The position numbers and the translations under genes are program-made. From Pterobdella sp. o SKG-2022 (taxonomy: Eukaryota > Annelida > Clitellata > Hirudinida > Piscicolidae), in NCBI GenBank assembly GCA_964035795.1, contig OZ038325.1, positions 8,974,783 to 9,038,782 of the forward strand: a DNA stretch of 64,000 bases, read 5' to 3'. Below, in pieces: positions 25,940 through 64,000 of the stretch; within the stretch, counting starts at the first letter, position 1, and every line of letters begins with the position of its first letter. The notes beneath the pieces were generated by a model. That model ran no database searches. It saw only the letters and a list, made by a program, of their open reading frames with translations, and was not told the origin of the DNA.

Positions 25940-27488
25940 CTAAGAACCAAAAATAAAATCATTAACACCCTCCCACTTATTTGAATCACTGTACAAGAAT
26001 TTCATAGAAAAAAACAGCGAGCGATGCAGAAATTCTGGAAAGTTTAAAAATAACCACACACTCAACCCCCAAACGATGGCGGCAAAAAGACGGTTTGTGA
26101 TAGGCCGACCAAGATTGGGTACAAGTCCTTTATGAGCGCCCAGTTTTATTGAGCTGTAGATCACTCGAGAGAGTAGGTATAAGTTGATCTGTGAGGGATG
26201 ATGTGGTTTGAGAAATGGTGAAGTATGGAATTGCTTGTATAGCTGAAGAGAGTTTTGTATTTAGGGGGTTCATACTTCTGTCACCACAGACATAATTGTA
26301 TTGTATATAAAAGTATGAATCAATAAAGCAAAATAAAACATCTATTTGGTGGAAAAAACCTCATAAATAAAATCTTAAAACCCTCACCAACATCACCATC
26401 ACTACACTTAACCAACATCACCATCACTACACTTAACCAACATCACCATCACTACACTTAACCAACATCACCATCCCTACACTTAACCAACATCACCATC
26501 ACTACACTTAACCAACATCACCATCACTACACTTCACTAACACCAACATCACTACACTTCACCAGCACCAACATCACTACACTTCACCACAAACTTGTTC
26601 ATGTATCTTGTTGTCAACTCCGAATATCAAAAACCCAGCTAAGGATGCTGCCAAACTTGGAGCTAAGCTCAACTGTTGAAAGTACTTTTATAGCTAAATG
26701 ATAATTATTTTTAGTGATTTAGTGATGGTTGATTTAGTTAGTTTAGCGTGCTGAACTTTTTAGATGCAATAATAAAAAAACAATAAAAAATAATAATAAC
26801 AATAATAATATATAAACTATAAATGACATAATCCCACTAGCCTTACTGAAGACAGCTTGAAGGAACTTGAATGTGGCCACGTAAGTGGCCAGACTGGATG
26901 CATGTTGGAATGTGGCTCGATATATATCCTTTATGTATTCTTTGGCACTATTGTGGTTGTTATTTATCTATTTTCGTGTTTTTTTTGTTATTTATCATAT
27001 CAAGACTGACTCTATATATAAATATATATCCAAAGTGGTCTTGGAGACTTAAACAGTTTCATGCCACTTTAATAATATTAGTTATTTGTTGTTAATTAAA
27101 TAAAAACCTGCATCAAGATTGGTTTTTGTTGTTATATTGCAAACGTAATAATAATGTAGAAATAAATTTTTATATAAAAATAATGGATAGAAAATATTCT
27201 TACGGCACACTGCGGTACAAAAGTGAATTGATCAGGGCATGAGGCAGACGGACTTTCGTTCCATATCTGTGATTTAGTAGATTTGTTAAATTAAATTTAT
27301 TTTATAGAAATTATTTATTTAATTGTATTTTAAACAAATTTTGGTTCATATATTAATAAAATTAACTAGTTTAAATGAAATGCCACTTACACCACACCGT
27401 TTCGGAATCCCTTCAAAATGCAAAAAAACAAATAATATTTTTTACTTAATAATATTCTATCTAATTTTTCAACGTTTATTGAAGCCAT
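25940..27488 (-). CDS. PXMP4: Peroxisomal membrane protein 4 (PMP24)
   Basis: PXMP4 is a small multi-pass peroxisomal membrane protein of the Tim17/Tim22/Tim23/Pmp24 family. Its biochemical role is poorly defined. Five minus-strand exons fit in phase: 27488-27391, 27266-27204, 26947-26847, 26662-26595 and 26188-25940, giving about 192 residues against 212 in human. The start MASINVEKLD is followed by FCILKGFRNGVVYGTKVRLP, the family signature (human LKGFRNGAVYGAKIRAPHAL). Later pieces are PHALINSLLYRS, SSLATYVATFKFLQAVF, LAASLAGFLIFGVDNKIHEQ, INLYLLSRVIYSS and VWGLSVWLFLN. The C-terminus ends GVNDFIFGS-stop. Exon 4 needs the acceptor GAGCTTAG|CTCC at 26662 to keep frame. Confidence 0.93.
26391..26590 (+). 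repeat. 24-26 bp minisatellite in PXMP4 intron, about 8 copies
   Basis: Copies of ACCAACATCACCATCACTAC plus ACTTA. The last copies drift to ACTTCACTAACACC and ACTTCACCAGCACC. Confidence 0.95.
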
Positions 27489-27812
27489 TTCAATTTTATT
27501 GAAATTTTTTTACAATTTTGAAAGGGTTCACATAGTGAGATAAGGCCACAATAAATAAAAGTGAAAAGGTTATAAATAAAGGATTATGTATTTTTTTTAC
27601 AGCTAAACGTGATTTTTCAAAAATTCATATATAAAAAAATATCAGAAAAAATAATTTTAATTTTCTTGTTACCAAGAGAACGGATTTTCACCTGGAAACT
27701 GAATTAGAGTGCAGAGTTGAATCTTGAAAGTTATAACATTTACAACTTATATAATAATAAAAATAATAATCTACAAGGTTTATTATAGTTTATTATATAA
27801 AAAACTTCCCAA
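27489..27812. promoter_or_regulatory. Shared divergent promoter region, PXMP4 (-) / DNAH10 (+)
   Basis: About 324 bp between opposed start codons. The sequence is extremely AT-rich. I see no GTTGCC(A/T)TGG(A/C)AAC-type RFX X-box by eye apart from a partial GTTACC (27668-27673) near 27660-27685 (ttgttaccaagagaac), which resembles a weak, imperfect X-box. An X-box would suit a ciliary gene but this match is not convincing. Confidence 0.45.
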
Positions 27813-62678
<34,866 letters not shown>

Positions 62679-63158
62679 CATTAATGTTGGGAGAGGGGAG
62701 ATGGGATGAATGAGATGGATAGAGGTTTTGGTTGTTTTGGGGGGTTTCAAGTTTTTTGATAAGGTTTTGATAGTGAATTTAAGGAAGTTTTGAATGGTAT
62801 ATGTGATAATTATACACTTTGATAGCAGTTTAAGTATTATCAGACAAAAATGGCAGTAACAGAGATTGAAACGTGATTTGAATTTTCAAAACATGAATTT
62901 TTTTTATTTTTCACCAATCAAGTGTGGCTATGTGTTGATGTTCACTTATTAATCTAAAAACTTACACACAATCATAATTAAAATAAAAATTAATTAAATT
63001 CAATTTCAATTTTTGATGAATGTGCTTAACAAAATAATGTAAAGTACAGAAATTGTGGCTTTTAACAAAAAACTAATGTTTTAAATTATTTATAAAATTA
63101 AGCGCTAGGATTTTTAAATAGATTTTAAACGCTAAAAGCAAATTCAACATAAACTAAA
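62679..63158. other. Intergenic, DNAH10 3' end to FIBP start
   Basis: 480 bp of AT-rich DNA in a head-to-tail arrangement. It should contain the DNAH10 3' untranslated region (candidate AATAAA at 62982-62987) and the FIBP promoter. No other feature is seen. Confidence 0.55.
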
Positions 63159-64000
63159 ATGACAACTTTATTGGATATTTTCGTTGGAAATGAGACTTTA
63201 ATAGACTTTGACGTTTATCAATTATGGTTGGATGGATTTTCGGGTGAGTAAATTGTTGTTATTCAAATTAACTTCCAAAAAGAAGGTCTCTTAATAATGT
63301 GCATCATATAGTTTCAAATTATAATAAATTGAAAAAATTAATAATTTAACTTATCATGAGTTTATATACACGCAATATATTTGATATTTTATAACTATCA
63401 GTATTACCCGTTGAAATTACCACACCACCATTTAACCACACCATTCTAGTAACAACAGCAGCGAAACTGCAACAAAAAAAGGGATGTCTATTGTTATATG
63501 GAGCAACATTTGAAATGTTGTTGAGTGAAGTGGCAGACCAGTTCAGAACATTCCAGATAATTGAAGGGTATCTCAAATCTCCATTACAACTCACCTATCA
63601 ACTTGAGTTTCAACTCACTCCTGAAGTTCAAAACATGCTTATTGAAAAGTGAGTAATGATTATGTGGTGGTTAATGTTGTTGATAAGGATGTAGGTTTTT
63701 AATCTTGAATATGATTTTAAACTGCATTAACTTATAACTTCAACAGGTCAACTTAATGATTTTCAATTAATTACAAAACTAATAATAAAAACAACTATTA
63801 TAATTACTTCAACACTTTCAGATACTACAGAATTGACTCAGTGGTAGCAAGGGAGATTGTGGGCAAAAAGTTGTCAACCAGGCTGAGAGGATCATTGGAT
63901 GAAGTGTCAGAGAAGGTTGGGGTGTCTCTGAAAAGCTGTCGGAGACAGGTTGGTGGTATGGGGGGCGAGTGATGGTGATTAAGTAGAGAGATAATCAAAC
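63159..64000 (+). CDS. FIBP: Acidic FGF intracellular-binding protein, N-terminal part (runs off the right edge)
   Basis: FIBP is an intracellular protein that binds internalised FGF1. Loss of it in humans causes an overgrowth syndrome, and its mechanism is not settled. Three exons fit in phase: 63159-63243, 63402-63648 and 63822-63948. The start [16 protein letters not shown] matches the human [20 protein letters not shown] region closely, with [10 protein letters not shown] next. Exon 2 has [18 protein letters not shown] and VQNMLIEK. Exon 3 has EIVGKKLS and VSLKSCRRQ, the family motif LKSCRRQ. About 153 of some 360 residues are visible. The middle of exon 2 is less conserved. Confidence 0.93.

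Overview
This is AT-rich genomic DNA from an invertebrate animal. Genes are split by many short to medium GT-AG introns. The gene set is metazoan: an axonemal dynein heavy chain, RAB3GAP1, FIBP, a C-type lectin and a ZIP zinc transporter. Introns are full of (AAT)n, (CATC)n and other simple repeats, and a decayed LINE is present. No bacterial, phage or CRISPR features are seen. The phylum cannot be fixed from the sequence alone. The compact introns and the lectin would suit an ascidian or another marine invertebrate, but that is only a guess.

Layout, left to right: (1) 3' part of GOLPH3, + strand, 805-2493; (2) SF3B4, - strand, 5573-3244; (3) a TAX1BP3-like single-PDZ gene, + strand, 5805-6670, divergent from SF3B4 with about 230 bp between start codons; (4) a secreted C-type lectin, + strand, 7414-8951; (5) an SLC39 (ZIP1-3-like) zinc transporter, - strand, 12131-10259; (6) an inactive LINE fragment, about 13680-15390; (7) RAB3GAP1, - strand, about 24651-16700, near 28 exons, including a tandemly duplicated 69-nt exon; (8) PXMP4, - strand, 27488-25940; (9) DNAH10, + strand, 27813-62678, an essentially complete axonemal inner-arm dynein heavy chain that fills more than half the window and is divergent from PXMP4 with about 325 bp between start codons; (10) the first three exons of FIBP, + strand, from 63159, running off the right edge.

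The genes do not form a pathway. They are ordinary, unrelated housekeeping and ciliary genes placed together. I assigned them by reading exon translations and comparing them with remembered family sequences, so no alignment scores stand behind the calls. Exon borders come from reading GT/AG sites and codon phase. They are exact for GOLPH3, SF3B4 (first five exons), the PDZ gene, the lectin, the ZIP gene, PXMP4 and FIBP, and approximate for RAB3GAP1 and DNAH10.

I found no convincing undescribed multi-gene system. The most interesting signals are: two phase-matched 69-nt homologous exons in RAB3GAP1 (candidate alternative exons); a duplicated splice donor in GOLPH3 that would add 13 residues in frame; Asn/Lys/Glu-rich in-frame expansions in DNAH10 tail exons; a (GTAG)n array of about 138 copies and a (CA)n array of about 165 copies filling DNAH10 introns; and a 124-bp foldback element.
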